The notes under the pieces are model-generated. The model saw only the letters and a list, made by a program, of their open reading frames with translations. It was not told where the DNA came from and did not search any database. The position numbers and the translations under genes are program-made. A stretch of DNA of 64,000 nt from an uncultured Collinsella sp. (GTDB taxonomy: Bacteria; Actinomycetota; Coriobacteriia; Coriobacteriales; Coriobacteriaceae): assembly GCA_947507155.1 (NCBI GenBank), contig CANNOC010000008.1:24282-88281 (forward strand), written 5' to 3'. Numbering within the stretch: position 1 is the stretch's first letter; each line of letters begins with the position of its first letter. Shown in pieces: positions 1-8,244 of the stretch.

Positions 1-33
1 TCATTACCTTTATTACGTGCGGAGATGATTACG

Positions 34-507
34 ATGATTAAGCTTACGAGGGTCGATTACCGATTGATTCACGGCCAGGTCGCCATGTCTTGGACGCATG
101 CGCTGGATGTCGATTGCATCCTGTGTGCCAGCGACGCCGTGGCAAAAGACGACATGAGAAAAGCCGCTTTGAGGCTCGCCCGCCCCAGCGGCGTTAAACT
201 CGTCATCAAGGATGTTGACGCTGCTATCGAGGCGCTCAACAGCGGCGTCACCGACAAGTATTCGCTGTTTATCATTGTCGAGACGATCGAGGATGCCTAT
301 CGCCTTGCTAAGGGTTGCAAAGACATCAAGGAGATCAATTTGGGCGGAACTCGAAAGTCTCCCGAGACCACGCTTCATCCGACCCCCGCGATCTTTGCGA
401 CCGAAACCGATGCCGAGCATATCCAAGAGCTTGTCAACGATGGCGTGGTTATCGAAATCCGTCAGGTTCCCAATGACTCAAAGGTACTTGCCAAGGACGT
501 TTTCTAG
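34..507 (+). CDS. PTS mannose/fructose/sorbose-family IIB component
   Basis: Phosphotransfer subunit of a mannose-class PTS. It takes phosphate from IIA on a histidine and passes it to the sugar imported by IIC/IID. The N-terminal sequence RVDYRLIHGQV is the IIB signature, with His13 the expected phosphorylated residue, and the length of 157 aa is normal. I chose the ATG at 34 because GGAG lies at 21-24; an in-frame ATG at 25 is too close to it. The IIC and IID genes follow at 1819 and 2592, separated by a terminator and a SIS gene. IIA and any regulator must lie upstream of the window. The substrate is not readable from this subunit alone. Confidence 0.93.
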   Translation: MIKLTRVDYRLIHGQVAMSWTHALDVDCILCASDAVAKDDMRKAALRLARPSGVKLVIKDVDAAIEALNSGVTDKYSLFIIVETIEDAYRLAKGCKDIKEINLGGTRKSPETTLHPTPAIFATETDAEHIQELVNDGVVIEIRQVPNDSKVLAKDVF

Positions 508-558
508 CTGGAAACATGCCATTGTCTAGCATTTATTAACTAGGTCCTCCTTTCTTTA

Positions 559-589
559 GCCCGTCGATCATTTGATTGGCGGGCTTTTT
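559..589 (+). terminator. Intrinsic terminator after PTS IIB
   Basis: GCCCG at 559-563 pairs with CGGGC at 580-584, extended inward by further and wobble pairs. It is followed by TTTTT. It separates the IIB gene from the SIS-IIC-IID unit. Confidence 0.75.
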
Positions 590-615
590 ATTAAAGAAAA
601 ATCAAAAAAAATCTG

Positions 616-652
616 AAATAGTTCTTGCATAGTTAGTTATATAAAGTATTAT
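616..652 (+). promoter_or_regulatory. Strong promoter of the SIS-IIC-IID unit
   Basis: The -35 element is TTGCAT at 625-630 and the -10 is TATTAT at 647-652, with a 16-bp spacer. The 13-mer AAATAGTTCTTGC at 616-628 also precedes or forms the -35 of the tRNA-Val and tRNA-Leu promoters in this window, which suggests a strong housekeeping-sigma promoter. The start codon it serves is at 703. Confidence 0.7.
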
Positions 653-702
653 AACGTCATGGGATGAATGAAGGGTTCATCCAAGTGAGTTAGGAGTAAG
701 GG

Positions 703-1737
703 ATGTTCAATTTCGATGAGCCTCGTTACGAGAAGGTTGTGAGCGATGCCCTCGCTCTCCGTCCTCAGATTGAGGCTGCCGTGGACAAGGTCTGCGAGCA
801 GGGTTATTCCAACATCTTCTTCATCGGCTGCGGCGGCACCTGGGCCCACACGCTCCCGATGAAGTATTGGGTCGAGACCACCACGGCCGACGTCGACGTC
901 CACTGCGAGATTGCCGCCGAGTTCCTCGCATGCCCGCCCAAGACCTTCAACAAGGACTCGGTCTGCGTCTTCTCCACCCGTACCGGCACCACCCCCGAGA
1001 TCATCGAGGCTGCCAAGTTCTGCCAGGAGCAGGGCGCCCGCACGCTGATGTACGTCTCCAACGACAACACCCCGGCCACCGAGTACGCCGATTACAAGTT
1101 CTTCAGCTTCGCCGAGGACGACGTTCTGTGCGAGGCCATCTACACCTACCAGATCACGCTGGTCGCCCGCTTCCTCAAGAACGCCGGCGCCTTCCCCAAG
1201 TACGACACCTTCATGGAGGAGTTCGGCAACATCGCTCCGTACCTCATCAAGGCCAAGGACGCTCAGGACGAGCGCTGCGCCGCCATGGCCGAGGACTTCA
1301 AGGACACCGACTACCACATGGTGATTGGTTCCGGCATGCTCTGGGGTGAGGCCTACGACTACGCCATGTGCATCCTCGAGGAGATGCAGTGGATCAAGAC
1401 CAAGTCCATCCACGCCGCCGAGTTCTTCCACGGCACCATCGAGCTGTGCGAGGAGGGCACGAGCCTCATCATGCTCTACGGCGAGGACGACACCCGTAAG
1501 CTCATGGACCGCGTGGACAACTTCACTCACATGCTCGCCGACGAGAAGGGCGTCCATGTCCGCGTGAACAAGTTCGACACCGCCGAGGTCGAGCTGCCGT
1601 TCAGCGACCCCGAGTTCCGTAAGATCGTCTCCCCGATGGTCACCTACACCATCACCGAGCGTCTGAGCTGCCATCTCGAGCACGTCCGTAACCACCCGCT
1701 CACCACGCGTCGTTACTATCACCAGATGAACTACTAA
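703..1737 (+). CDS. SIS-domain sugar isomerase / fructosamine-type deglycase (FrlB/GfrF-like)
   Basis: Double SIS-domain protein of 344 aa. The first SIS fold shows IGCGGTWAHTLP around residues 41-52 and STRTGTT around 91-97, which is the phosphosugar-binding loop. Later the KSIHAAEFFHGTIEL block matches the E/H catalytic region of fructoselysine- and glucoselysine-6-phosphate deglycases. In those systems the enzyme cleaves a phosphorylated Amadori product into sugar phosphate and amino acid. It sits between mannose-family PTS genes, the arrangement of gfr-type operons, so it probably acts on the sugar imported and phosphorylated by that PTS. A glucosamine-6-phosphate isomerase-like role is the main alternative. 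AGGAG precedes the ATG. Confidence 0.82.
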   Translation: MFNFDEPRYEKVVSDALALRPQIEAAVDKVCEQGYSNIFFIGCGGTWAHTLPMKYWVETTTADVDVHCEIAAEFLACPPKTFNKDSVCVFSTRTGTTPEIIEAAKFCQEQGARTLMYVSNDNTPATEYADYKFFSFAEDDVLCEAIYTYQITLVARFLKNAGAFPKYDTFMEEFGNIAPYLIKAKDAQDERCAAMAEDFKDTDYHMVIGSGMLWGEAYDYAMCILEEMQWIKTKSIHAAEFFHGTIELCEEGTSLIMLYGEDDTRKLMDRVDNFTHMLADEKGVHVRVNKFDTAEVELPFSDPEFRKIVSPMVTYTITERLSCHLEHVRNHPLTTRRYYHQMNY

Positions 1738-1818
1738 TCCTCTCAAATTGCTGCGGTTGTCTGCAGGCGAGCTGCGCAGAATGCCTCGCCTGCAGACCTG
1801 TTTCTGGGATTGATCGAA

Positions 1819-2592
1819 ATGGTTGTCCAGTATCTTCTAGTTGCACTGGTCGCATTTATTGCGTCCATGGACGAGCAATTATTTGGCATTACGATGCTTG
1901 GTCGTCCGCTGTTTACGAGCCTGTTCGTTGGCTTGATCCTTGGCGATGTCCAGCAGGGCGTTATCGTCGGCGCTGCTTTGGAGTCCATGTTCATGGGCGC
2001 CATTATGGTCGGTGCGGCGGTTCCTCCCGAGGTCTATGCTTCCGGCGTGCTTGGCTGCGCGTTTGCCGTCATTACGGGTACGGGCACGGCAACTGCCGTC
2101 GCACTCGCCCTTCCCGTCTCCGTCTTCCTTCAGGTGTGGCGCAACTTCTGCTACGCCGTTCCGGGTGCCTTTGCCTGCAAGAAGATTGAGACCGCTCTGG
2201 CAAATCGTGATCTTGCCAAGGCGAATCTGTACCATCTGACCATCGTGCCGCTGTCGATTGGCATTCCGTCTGCACTGCTGGTGTTTTGCTCGCTGTTCTT
2301 TGGTGCCGACCTCATCAACAATGCGCTTAACGCTATTCCGCAGTTTGTGATGGACGGCCTCAACGTTGCGTCCGGCGTCATGGTCTGCATCGGCTTCGCT
2401 CTTCTTATTAGGACCATGGGCGATAACAAGCTGCTTCCTTGGCTGTTCCTGGGATTCATTATGGTCATCTACCTCAAGATGGACGTTATCGGCGTCGCCG
2501 CAGCTGCCATTTGCGTCGCACTGCTCCTGGCCTTCCGCGAGGGCTCGTCCGGTCCGCAGACGGTTGCTGCAGATGAAGAGGAGGACTTCTAA
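1819..2592 (+). CDS. PTS mannose/fructose/sorbose-family IIC component
   Basis: Integral membrane channel subunit of the mannose-class PTS, 257 aa, made largely of hydrophobic helices with the loop stretch ASMDEQLFGITMLGRP typical of IIC proteins. Together with IID it forms the sugar translocation pore. I chose the ATG at 1819 because GGGA at 1806-1809 is well spaced for it; a TTG at 1810 in the same frame is too close. The C-terminus is acidic (DEEEDF). The stop codon overlaps the IID start by one base, so translation is probably coupled. Confidence 0.92.
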   Translation: MVVQYLLVALVAFIASMDEQLFGITMLGRPLFTSLFVGLILGDVQQGVIVGAALESMFMGAIMVGAAVPPEVYASGVLGCAFAVITGTGTATAVALALPVSVFLQVWRNFCYAVPGAFACKKIETALANRDLAKANLYHLTIVPLSIGIPSALLVFCSLFFGADLINNALNAIPQFVMDGLNVASGVMVCIGFALLIRTMGDNKLLPWLFLGFIMVIYLKMDVIGVAAAAICVALLLAFREGSSGPQTVAADEEEDF

Positions 2593-3440
2593 TGGCTACC
2601 CAGAACACCGACCTCAAAGAGGCCAAGAAGGACGCGATTATGAGCCCCGATATGTATCGGAGCATGTTCCTTCGCCAGTTTACGAGCCAGTGCTCGCAGT
2701 CGTACGACAAGATGATGGCAATGGGCTTCATGTACACCATTCAGAAGCCCCTGCGAAAGATCTATCCCAACGACGACGATTACTATGCGGCGCTCGATCG
2801 CCATACCGAGTTCTTTAACATCACGCCTCATGTGCTTCCGTTTGTAGCCGGCCTTACGGTTTCGATGGAAGAGCAGGCGGCTGCCGATAAGAACTTCGAC
2901 ACGTCCTCGATTAACGCCATGAAGGTCGGCCTCATGGGACCGCTTTCCGGCATCGGCGATTCGTTCTACTGGGGTACGTTCCGCGTGGTCGCCGCCGGCA
3001 TTGGTATTGGCATCGCGTCGACGGGCAACCCGCTCGGCCCCATCGTGTACGCGCTCATCTACTCCGTGATTAACTTTGCAACGCGTATCGTCGCCGCCCA
3101 TCTGGGATACGACCTGGGAACCAAGTTCCTGCAGCAGTCCGAAGAGAACAACCTTATGTCTCGCATGACGCATGCTGCCGGCGTTCTCGGAATGACCGTC
3201 ATTGGCGCGATGATTGCGGCACAGGTCTCGCTGTCCACGGCTTTGACCTTTGATGTGGGTGGTTCGGAGATTGTCCTGCAGGATCTGTTCGATTCGATCT
3301 TCCCCGGTCTGCTGCCCTTGCTGGCAACGTTCGCTTGCGTTGCCCTCTATAAAAAGGGCGTCAAGACCATTTGGATTATTATTGGTATCTTCGCGATCTG
3401 CATCATCGGAACAGGTTTGGGAGTGTTCGCGGCGGCGTAA
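2592..3440 (+). CDS. PTS mannose/fructose/sorbose-family IID component
   Basis: Membrane subunit specific to the mannose-class PTS, 282 aa. The N-terminal part contains RSMFLRQFTSQCSQSYDKM and the glycine-rich GLMGPLSGIGDSFYWGT block, both typical of IID. Hydrophobic helices follow in the C-terminal half. The gene begins within the IIC stop codon (TAATG) and is the last gene of the SIS-IIC-IID unit, ended by a terminator about 50 bases downstream. The neighbouring SIS enzyme suggests an aminosugar or Amadori-type substrate rather than plain mannose, but that is inference. Confidence 0.93.
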   Translation: MATQNTDLKEAKKDAIMSPDMYRSMFLRQFTSQCSQSYDKMMAMGFMYTIQKPLRKIYPNDDDYYAALDRHTEFFNITPHVLPFVAGLTVSMEEQAAADKNFDTSSINAMKVGLMGPLSGIGDSFYWGTFRVVAAGIGIGIASTGNPLGPIVYALIYSVINFATRIVAAHLGYDLGTKFLQQSEENNLMSRMTHAAGVLGMTVIGAMIAAQVSLSTALTFDVGGSEIVLQDLFDSIFPGLLPLLATFACVALYKKGVKTIWIIIGIFAICIIGTGLGVFAAA

Positions 3441-3485
3441 TGTTAACTCCTATGCTCGCGCGTTGGATAACTAACTGACCGTTTG

Positions 3486-3521
3486 AAAACGGGGTTCGGC
3501 GTAAGGCCGGCCCCGTTTTTT
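3486..3521 (+). terminator. Intrinsic terminator of the PTS unit
   Basis: AAAACGGGG at 3486-3494 pairs with CCCCGTTTT at 3511-3519, with extra GC pairs inside the loop. It ends in a run of six T. Confidence 0.85.
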
Positions 3522-3580
3522 GTTTGAGGGATTTTCCGACCGTCCAAAAATCCACGCTCGCCCATCACCCACGTATCTCT

Positions 3581-3812
3581 CATCTCTCATTTGTCACTAA
3601 TACGAGAGATGGCACAAAGACGAGAGATAATTACGAGAGATAACTGATCAGCAAAGAGACAAGCAATCATGGTATTGTCTCAATACTGATTGTTCTACCA
3701 GCAAAAACATGTTTAAATGAAACAAATGGCAGATATCTTTTCTTTCATCTCTCACTTATCTCTAATATGAGAGATAGCAGAAAGATGAGAGATAATTACG
3801 AGAGATAACTGA
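3581..3812. repeat. Two 67-bp direct repeats rich in GAGAGAT boxes
   Basis: Copy 1 is 3581-3647 and copy 2 is 3746-3812; 60 of 67 positions agree. Each copy starts with an inverted box (ATCTCTC) and carries three GAGAGAT boxes, the last two in ACGAGAGATAACTGA-like context. An extra ATCTCTC lies just upstream of copy 1. The pair ends about 60 bases before the start codon at 3871. The spacer between them (3648-3745) is AT-rich with no gene. The layout suggests operators for the downstream DNA-binding protein, or a promoter region built from repeated boxes. Confidence 0.8.
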
Positions 3813-3870
3813 GAGACGAAGGAAATCTATTCGCGGCATTCTCCGCCGGGCCGAGCGAAAGGACGTGCAG

Positions 3871-5346
3871 ATGAACGAAAACGAGCTGACCGGTCTGCTC
3901 GAGTCTTTAAGGCGCATGGGCTCGGACGATCTTAACGTCGAGGTCAAGGAGAGCGCCACGACGCTTTCCCGCGACGTATGGGAAACGGTTAGTGCATTCG
4001 CGAATACCGCTGGTGGAATTATCGTGCTCGGCGTGAGCGAGCGCGCGGGCTTTGTCCCGGTTGAGAACTTTGAGACCGAGAAGGTGCTCAACCAATTCGT
4101 AGCGGGCATGGGTGATGCCGGCGGGCGCGGAAAACTGGCCAATCCGCCCAAATACACCATTGAACGCGTGGAGCTCCAGGGCACCGTGGTTCTGGTCATC
4201 ACGATTGAGGAGCTCGACCCGTCTAGCAAGCCTTGTTATGTCATAGAGCGGGGCGCTCAAGGCGGCAGCTACAAACGCATCGATGATAAAGATGTTCCGC
4301 TCTCGTCGACCGAGGTCCTGTCCTTGTCATCGTATGAACGGGCGAGCCCCAGTGATCGCGATGCAGTGCCCGGCGCGGTCGCGGGCGATCTTGACGAGGC
4401 CCTGGTCGACCGCACGATAGAGCGTGCTTTCTCACTGACACCTCGTGCGATGCGCGGCGCGCCGGACAAGAAAACGAAGCTGGAGCGCCTGAATTTCCTC
4501 GACTCCCAGGGCAATGTCACTAAGGCCGGACTCCTGGCTGCGGGTGCCTATCCTCAGCAGTTTTATCCCAAGCTCTTTATCGATGTGGCGGTCTATGCCG
4601 GAACGCAGAAGGGCGCGGCGGGGTCGTTGAGGTTCATGGACCGTACGATCTGCGAGGGAACGTTGGGCGAAATGATCTCGGATGCCGTCGCGGCAATCGC
4701 CAAGAATTTGCGGCGAACCTCGACGATCCAAGGCGTCTCGCGTGTCGACTCGCTGGAGATTCCCGAGGAAGTCCTACGCGAGGCAATCGCCAACGCCGTA
4801 ATCCACCGAGAATACGGAGATCGGTTCTGTGGGCAATCGATCGCTGTTGACGTTTTTGATGACCGTATCGAGGTGACGAACCCCGGCGGCCTATACGGAG
4901 GAAAGACTCGCGAGAACCTGTTTGACGGCAACTCCCGATGTCGCAATGCGACGCTTGTGAAGCTCATGTCGCTTGTCCCATTGCCCGACGGCGCGGGCTC
5001 TCCTGCCGAAGGCAACGGGTCGGGCATTCCAATGATGCTCGATGCCATGCGTGCGCAAGGTCTGGCCGAGCCATTGTTTTGCCCGGGTTTCGACCGGTTT
5101 AAGGTTGTCCTTTACCGAGCGAAGGTTGAGCAGGTCGATCATGGCGGGGACTTAATTGTGGCGGCACTCAAGCGCAACGGCGAACTGGGAACACGTGAAT
5201 TGGCAGAATGCACGGGACTCACCGTCTCCCAGGTTAGGGTACGCGTCAATGCGCTCATCGCACGGGGCGAGCTTGAACCTACGGCGTCGGCGACGAGCCG
5301 CAACCGCAAGTACCGGCTGACGGAGCGCGCGGGGCAGCTGCACTAG
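3871..5346 (+). CDS. AlbA_2-domain ATP-binding transcriptional regulator
   Basis: Protein of 491 aa in three parts. The N-terminal AlbA_2 (Schlafen-type) domain contains NVEVKESATTLSRDVWETVS and AFANTAGGIIVLGV. The middle region has LREAIANAVIHREY, typical of the divergent HATPase found with AlbA_2. The C-terminal winged helix (about residues 430-490) has LGTRELAECTGLTVSQVRVR. Such proteins are annotated as ATP-binding regulators, with ligands largely unknown. The ATG at 3871 has AAAGGA at 3858-3863; a GTG at 3865 is too close to it. The repeated GAGAGAT boxes directly upstream make autoregulation plausible. Confidence 0.8.
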   Translation: MNENELTGLLESLRRMGSDDLNVEVKESATTLSRDVWETVSAFANTAGGIIVLGVSERAGFVPVENFETEKVLNQFVAGMGDAGGRGKLANPPKYTIERVELQGTVVLVITIEELDPSSKPCYVIERGAQGGSYKRIDDKDVPLSSTEVLSLSSYERASPSDRDAVPGAVAGDLDEALVDRTIERAFSLTPRAMRGAPDKKTKLERLNFLDSQGNVTKAGLLAAGAYPQQFYPKLFIDVAVYAGTQKGAAGSLRFMDRTICEGTLGEMISDAVAAIAKNLRRTSTIQGVSRVDSLEIPEEVLREAIANAVIHREYGDRFCGQSIAVDVFDDRIEVTNPGGLYGGKTRENLFDGNSRCRNATLVKLMSLVPLPDGAGSPAEGNGSGIPMMLDAMRAQGLAEPLFCPGFDRFKVVLYRAKVEQVDHGGDLIVAALKRNGELGTRELAECTGLTVSQVRVRVNALIARGELEPTASATSRNRKYRLTERAGQLH

Positions 5347-5474
5347 TGGCTGCCCCGCCTCACATCCTGCCATTTCACGCGCTGTACATCGAAACCTGCG
5401 GCAAAGCAGTTACAATAGCCCAATGCGTATCGCGCACGACGACGATATCGGCGCCCGCGACTGGGGGAGAAAAC

Positions 5475-6140
5475 ATGGCAGAGCAGCAGATAACGCCGGG
5501 GACCAAGCTTCAGGTGGCATTCGACGTGCCCATGGGCCAAAAAACCGACTTCAACATGCTCGCCACGTACAAAGAGAACCTGGACGAGGCGTACTTCCTT
5601 ATGAGTGCGCCCATGCTCGCCGGCAAGCCGCTCATTATGGACGAAAACCAAAAGCTCCTGCTGCAATACAAAGTGGGCGAGGAGACGTTCGTGCTCGCCG
5701 GCTACCCCGAGTCGGTCGAGAAAAAGGGCATCCGCACCTACTGGAAAATGCGCAAAGTCGCCGAGCAGCGCACCTTCGTCAAACGCCGCGACGAGCGTTT
5801 TAAGGTCGCCATGCGCCTGACCTACCAGCGCGACAACGCGCTGACCCCCGAGCCCGAGGACGCCATGACCATCGACGTCTCGGCTGGCGGCCTGGCCGTC
5901 TACCTCAACGATTACCCCGACGTGGGCGAGGCCCTGGCCGTGCAAATGCCCGCGATCCGCCTGCAGGGCGAGCGCCACGAGCTGCCCGAGCAGCTGGGCA
6001 TCGTGTGTTGGGTGCGCCGCGCGCCCAAGGGCAGCCTGTACCGCAACGTCTGCGGCTTGCAGTTCCGCTATGCCGACGACATGGAGCGCGAGCTCGTCAA
6101 AGAATACGTCGGCTACATCCGCACCAAATATAAGATCTGA
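5475..6140 (+). CDS. PilZ-domain c-di-GMP receptor (YcgR-like)
   Basis: Cytoplasmic protein of 221 aa with an N-terminal YcgR_2-like domain and a C-terminal PilZ domain. Both c-di-GMP binding motifs are intact: RxxxR at 104-108 (RRDER) and DxSxxG at 134-139 (DVSAGG). Proteins of this kind bind c-di-GMP and change the activity of a partner, such as a flagellar motor, pilus or polysaccharide machine. There is no flagellar gene nearby. The next gene starts 5 bases downstream and encodes a membrane-anchored TasA-like protein, the likely partner or co-regulated output. The ATG at 5475 follows GGGGGAGAAA. Confidence 0.88.
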   Translation: MAEQQITPGTKLQVAFDVPMGQKTDFNMLATYKENLDEAYFLMSAPMLAGKPLIMDENQKLLLQYKVGEETFVLAGYPESVEKKGIRTYWKMRKVAEQRTFVKRRDERFKVAMRLTYQRDNALTPEPEDAMTIDVSAGGLAVYLNDYPDVGEALAVQMPAIRLQGERHELPEQLGIVCWVRRAPKGSLYRNVCGLQFRYADDMERELVKEYVGYIRTKYKI

Positions 6141-6145
6141 TCGCC

Positions 6146-7285
6146 ATGGCACTGTTCAAGCGTAACGACAACAAAGATCAAGCTGCCGAAGATTTGGCCG
6201 AGGGTCAGGCCGAGGACACGTTGCAGAACGCGCCCGGCACCAATGCCGAGGACGCGCCCGTCGAGGATTCCGCGCCCGAGCAGGCTCCCGCCTCCCGCAA
6301 GCGCTTTGGCAAACCCAACCGCAAGCCCAAGCCCAAGCGCAACCTGCACGGCGTGGTGCGCATCGAGGAACTGGAGCAGGCGCTGGCCGACCAGGACTTC
6401 GACGACATCGACCCCGACGCGGTCGTGTCCATGTATATGCCCAAGCGCCGCATGGAGCGCATCGGCGCGGCGCTGCTGCGCATGGACAAGCTACAAAAGG
6501 CCCTTGTGGTGCTGGCGCTTGCCTTTGGCGTGTTGTTCGCCCTGTCGTTTATGCAGGAAAACATGGGTAACTTCACCATCAACCTCAACCGCCTGGAGCT
6601 GTTCCGCCGCGGCGTGGCCATTGCCGACAACGGCGACTTTAACAACGCCACCGCGCGTCTGGCGGCCGACGCCTTGGACAACGGCACCAATATCGCTGCC
6701 GAGGACCTGCCCGACAATCTGGACGACATCGACGGCAGCCACAACGGTAAAAACTACGTGGCGTACACCTTCTATATCCGCAACGCCGGCAAGACCGATC
6801 TGGGCTACAGCGCCAAGCTCAAGGTGGTCAGCGCCAGCAAGGGCGTGGAGAAGGCCGCGCGCGTGAGGGTGTTTCGCAACGGCAAGCCTACTACCTATGC
6901 AGCGGCTGCGGCCAACGGCAATCCCGAACCCAACACCGAGCCGTTTGCGTCCAAAGACGTGGTGACGACCATCAGCCACAAGAACTTCCGCGTGGGCGAT
7001 GTGGACAAGTACACCGTGGTCATTTGGCTGGATGGCGACGACCCGGAGTGCGTGGACAAGATCATCGGCGGCGCGGTGGAGTTTGGTTTTGACTTTGATT
7101 CGTCCGAGACCGACGATTCGAGCCTGTTCGTTAAGTTCGTGCAGGATATTGCCGACACCCTGACCGGCAACGACCCCATTAGCGCGAGCGGCAACGAGGC
7201 GCCCGATTACTACAAGGAACACAACGTGACTTGGAGTAACCGCCGCAACCAAAAGAACTCGCCCGCAGGGGACGGGAGTAAGTAG
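6146..7285 (+). CDS. Membrane-anchored TasA/camelysin-like protein with long cytoplasmic N-terminus
   Basis: 379 aa. Residues 1-118 are charged, low-complexity and probably cytoplasmic. A transmembrane segment follows at about 119-136, and the rest is extracellular. The outer domain has the features of the SipW-substrate proteins further along: a YTFYIRNAGKTDLGYS strand region and the C-terminal WLDGDDPECVD motif. Unlike those proteins it lacks the SATxAWF-type cleavage site after the hydrophobic stretch, so it may stay anchored. It lies 5 bases after the PilZ gene and is probably co-translated with it. A role as an anchor or base for TasA-like fibres is inference. Confidence 0.65.
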   Translation: MALFKRNDNKDQAAEDLAEGQAEDTLQNAPGTNAEDAPVEDSAPEQAPASRKRFGKPNRKPKPKRNLHGVVRIEELEQALADQDFDDIDPDAVVSMYMPKRRMERIGAALLRMDKLQKALVVLALAFGVLFALSFMQENMGNFTINLNRLELFRRGVAIADNGDFNNATARLAADALDNGTNIAAEDLPDNLDDIDGSHNGKNYVAYTFYIRNAGKTDLGYSAKLKVVSASKGVEKAARVRVFRNGKPTTYAAAAANGNPEPNTEPFASKDVVTTISHKNFRVGDVDKYTVVIWLDGDDPECVDKIIGGAVEFGFDFDSSETDDSSLFVKFVQDIADTLTGNDPISASGNEAPDYYKEHNVTWSNRRNQKNSPAGDGSK

Positions 7286-7292
7286 AACGAAC

Positions 7293-7330
7293 AAGCGCCG
7301 GGCCAGAATTGATTTTCCGGCCCGGCGCTT
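7293..7330. terminator. Bidirectional terminator between convergent genes
   Basis: A perfect 12-bp stem: AAGCGCCGGGCC at 7293-7304 pairs with GGCCCGGCGCTT at 7319-7330. A short T-run follows on the + strand. It serves the gene ending at 7285 and the minus-strand gene ending at 7334. Confidence 0.85.
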
Positions 7331-7333
7331 TTG

Positions 7334-7846
7334 CTATGCGGAGGCGTTGTCTGCGGAGGTAACGTCGTTGCCGGCGGCGTCGCCCAGCAGGAACAGTCGC
7401 AGCGCGAGTTTGATTGCGTAGCCCGGCTTGACCTGTACCGGATCTCCCATGCGCTCGCCCAGGTCGCCGCAGTAGGCGTAGAGGTCGCGGATGAGGTCCG
7501 CGCCCGAGAGCGTGAACATGTAGCCCGCGTCCGAAAGCGCGTTGGGCGCTGCGGGCAGCCCCGCAGCCGCACAAAAGCTCGCAAGGTCGGGGTTCATGAC
7601 GGCCTTGTAGTCGATCGCGGTGCCACGGTCCTGAGTGGCCTGCTCCTGCTTGCGGGTGTACGACAATGCCGCCGTCAGTACAAAGCTGGGCGTGGGCGCA
7701 TTGACGTCGTCGGTGGTGGCGACGAGCTTACCGGCCGCTTGCGTGACCAGCCAGGCGACTTCGCGCTGACAACGAACAGCCTTGCGCGTCACCGGTTTGA
7801 TCGATCCGGCTGAAATACTTCCCTTGGGTTGATTGGCGGCAGCCAT
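7334..7846 (-). CDS. Hypothetical protein
   Basis: 170 aa with no recognised family. It has no signal peptide and no clear membrane helix. The N-terminus is basic (KPVTRKAVRCQREVAWLVTQ) and the rest is mixed alpha/beta with a few hydrophobic patches. The start at 7846 is supported by GGGAGGG a few bases upstream on the minus strand. It is convergent with the TasA-like gene and shares its terminator. The next gene on the other side (8245) is transcribed divergently. I cannot assign a function. Confidence 0.65.
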   Translation of the reverse strand: MAAANQPKGSISAGSIKPVTRKAVRCQREVAWLVTQAAGKLVATTDDVNAPTPSFVLTAALSYTRKQEQATQDRGTAIDYKAVMNPDLASFCAAAGLPAAPNALSDAGYMFTLSGADLIRDLYAYCGDLGERMGDPVQVKPGYAIKLALRLFLLGDAAGNDVTSADNASA

Positions 7847-8244
7847 GGGGCCCTCCCAACAAATAGCCCGTTTAACAGGCGAAAATTACACGTTCTGCAC
7901 CAGTATAGCGAGTGAGGAGAGGCTCGGGCGAAGCTCGGCGGAGGGTGAATGTATGCGATGGCGTGGCGCTGCGGCCGCAAGGCTTAAGAGGGACTTACGG
8001 CTTTGCGGGGGAGAGGTCAAATAAGGTGAACGATGCTCACATAGCACCACATATAACCCGAGGTGGACCTATGAATCTGCCGGAATGTAAGCTCTCGAAA
8101 ACTTATAAGGAAATCGTAAGAATTATGGTATTCTCAACTCCATGTCTAAAGGATGGGCAAGCAACATCCAACACGAAAGCGCGGGCTCCCCTTCCGGGCT
8201 TCTCGAGGGTCATCTGGGATGAATGGGGAAAGAAAGGGGTCCGC
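7847..8244. other. Divergent intergenic region with a possible extended -10 promoter
   Basis: There is no convincing gene here. A possible extended -10 (TGGTATTCT, 8126-8134) without a good -35 would give a leader of about 105 bases for the gene at 8245. AAAGGGG at about 8233-8239 is the ribosome-binding site of that gene. I looked for a c-di-GMP riboswitch and saw none. Confidence 0.4.

Noticed and set aside
7912..8244. N-terminal extension of the TasA-like gene at 8245
   Set aside because: The frame is open, but the extension has no ribosome-binding site and would place the signal peptide in the middle of the protein.
7847..8244. c-di-GMP riboswitch upstream of a TasA-like gene
   Set aside because: The PilZ gene nearby made it worth looking for, but I see neither class I nor class II consensus blocks.
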